Origin: Ruminococcaceae bacterium UBA1448
GTDB lineage: Bacteria; Bacillota; Clostridia; Oscillospirales; Ruminococcaceae
Direction: 5' to 3'
Assembly: GCA_002329405.1 (NCBI GenBank)
Contig: DCTE01000173.1
Span: 1 to 15,006, forward strand
DNA: 15,006 nt
The notes below the pieces were generated by a model. It made no database searches. It was given only the letters and a program-made list of their open reading frames with translations, and was not told where the DNA came from. Positions 13,960 through 15,006 of the stretch are shown here, piece by piece (within the stretch, counting starts at the first letter, position 1; the number at the start of each line of letters is the position of its first letter). The position numbers and the translations under genes were made by a program.

Positions 13960-15006
13960 TTATTTGCCGCGTTTTTCGTCCAGCATTGCTTTTACCTGAA
14001 TCGGCAGGCCAAACAGGTTGATGAATCCGCCTGCGTCCTTCTGGTCATATACATGGTCTTCCGAGAAGGTCGCGACTTCCTCATCGTACAGGGTGTAGGG
14101 AGAAGTTACACCAGCATTGATAATGTTGCCTTTGTAGAGTTTGAGTTTGACATCGCCGGTAACAGTTTCGGAGGTCTTGTCGACGAATGCCGAGAGGGCT
14201 TCTCTCAGAGGAGTGAACCACTGTCCGTTGTAAACCAGATCGGCGAACTTCAGAGCGATCTGCTGTTTGTAGTGTTGGGTTTCCTTATCGAGGCAGATGG
14301 TTTCCAGTACGTCATGCGCATGGTAGAGAATCGTTCCGCCGGGAGTCTCATATACGCCTCTCGATTTCATGCCGACCAGCCGGTTTTCAACCAGGTCAGC
14401 CAGGCCAATGCCATTTGCGCCGCCGATCTTGTTGAGCGTCTTGATCAGGGTGACGCCGTCCATCTCAACCCCGTCCAGTGCGGTCGGGATACCTTTTTCA
14501 AAGTGCAGGGTGATGTAGGTCGGCTGATCAGGAGCCATTTCAGGGGAAACGCCCATCTCAAGGAAACCGGGTTTGTTGTACTGCGGCTCATTGGCGGGAT
14601 CTTCCAGATCGAGGCCCTCATGGGACAGATGCCACAGGTTCATATCCTTGGAGTAGTTGGTTTCCCGGTTGATCTTGAGGGGAATGTTGTGTGCTTCGGC
14701 ATAGTCGATCTCTTCATCTCTCGACTTGATCGACCATTCTCTCCAGGGAGCAATGATCTTCATAGTCGGTGCCAGCGCCTTGATCGCCAGTTCAAACCGT
14801 ACCTGGTCGTTGCCCTTGCCGGTGCAGCCGTGGCAGATGGCGTCAGCGCCTTCAGCCTTGGCAATCTCGACAATCCGTTTTGCGATCACAGGTCTTGCAA
14901 AAGAGGTGCCGAGCAGGTATTTGTTCTCATAAACAGCGCCGGCTTTGAGGGTGGGGAAGACATAATCTTCGACAAACTCTTTCTGGATGTCTTCGATGTA
15001 CAGCTT
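13960..15006 (-). CDS. argG: Argininosuccinate synthase (5' end outside window)
   Basis: ArgG joins citrulline and aspartate with ATP to give argininosuccinate. The C-terminal 348 residues are present and open to the window edge; the reading frame is unbroken from 15006, starting KLYIEDIQKEFVEDYVFPTL, which fits the family from about residue 60. The missing N-terminus should hold the ATP-pyrophosphatase loop SGGLDTS. Visible motifs are YLLGTSFARPVIA, HGCTGKGNDQVRFE, where the family binds ATP and aspartate, and the citrulline/aspartate-region sequence RETNYSKDMNLWHLSHEG. The GTG at 14889 is an internal valine, not a start. A terminator-like hairpin follows the gene. Its promoter is beyond the window. 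Confidence 0.96.
   Translation of the reverse strand, partial: KLYIEDIQKEFVEDYVFPTLKAGAVYENKYLLGTSFARPVIAKRIVEIAKAEGADAICHGCTGKGNDQVRFELAIKALAPTMKIIAPWREWSIKSRDEEIDYAEAHNIPLKINRETNYSKDMNLWHLSHEGLDLEDPANEPQYNKPGFLEMGVSPEMAPDQPTYITLHFEKGIPTALDGVEMDGVTLIKTLNKIGGANGIGLADLVENRLVGMKSRGVYETPGGTILYHAHDVLETICLDKETQHYKQQIALKFADLVYNGQWFTPLREALSAFVDKTSETVTGDVKLKLYKGNIINAGVTSPYTLYDEEVATFSEDHVYDQKDAGGFINLFGLPIQVKAMLDEKRGK

Overview
The window reads as chromosomal DNA of a Gram-positive Firmicute, most likely an anaerobic Clostridia member (Oscillospiraceae/Ruminococcaceae-like). This rests on strong AGGAGG-type ribosome binding sites, sigma-A promoters with TATAAT-like -10 boxes, moderately GC-rich coding sequence, and Clostridia-like protein sequences. 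The taxonomic call is inference. I see no rRNA, tRNA, transposase, phage gene, CRISPR array or toxin-antitoxin pair.

Left part (1-5000). A bidirectional terminator (60-104) precedes a leftward RimJ/RimL-type GNAT acetyltransferase. That gene shares a divergent promoter region (697-775) with a rightward nucleoside-salvage pair, add (adenosine deaminase) and deoB (phosphopentomutase), whose reading frames overlap by 4 nt. An inferred route runs from adenosine to inosine, then, through a phosphorylase not in the window, to ribose-1-phosphate, which DeoB turns into ribose-5-phosphate. After a 179-nt gap comes an MsbA-like ABC half-transporter. The gap holds a possible 18-codon leader ORF and a hairpin that could compete with sequestration of the transporter's ribosome binding site. 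A strong terminator at 4961-4999 ends the rightward genes.

Middle (5013-6970). A leftward unit, a MATE-family efflux protein followed 4 nt later by a small GNAT acetyltransferase, has its own promoter and faces the ABC transporter convergently.

Right part (7005-15006). An arginine biosynthesis cluster lies entirely on the minus strand, in transcription order argG (5' end cut off by the window edge), argH, argC, argJ, argB, argD, argF. ArgJ recycles the acetyl group from N-acetylornithine to glutamate. ArgB, ArgC and ArgD convert N-acetylglutamate to N-acetylornithine. ArgF, ArgG and ArgH convert ornithine through citrulline and argininosuccinate to arginine. The locus looks like at least three transcription units, not one: a terminator-like hairpin follows argG, a good promoter lies inside the 3' end of argH for argCJBD, and argF has its own promoter with an 18-nt near-palindrome between -35 and -10. 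carAB and argR are not in the window.

I found no clearly new multi-gene system. The best leads are cis-regulatory: the ABC transporter leader, the argG-argH junction hairpins, and the palindromes at the argF and argC promoters.
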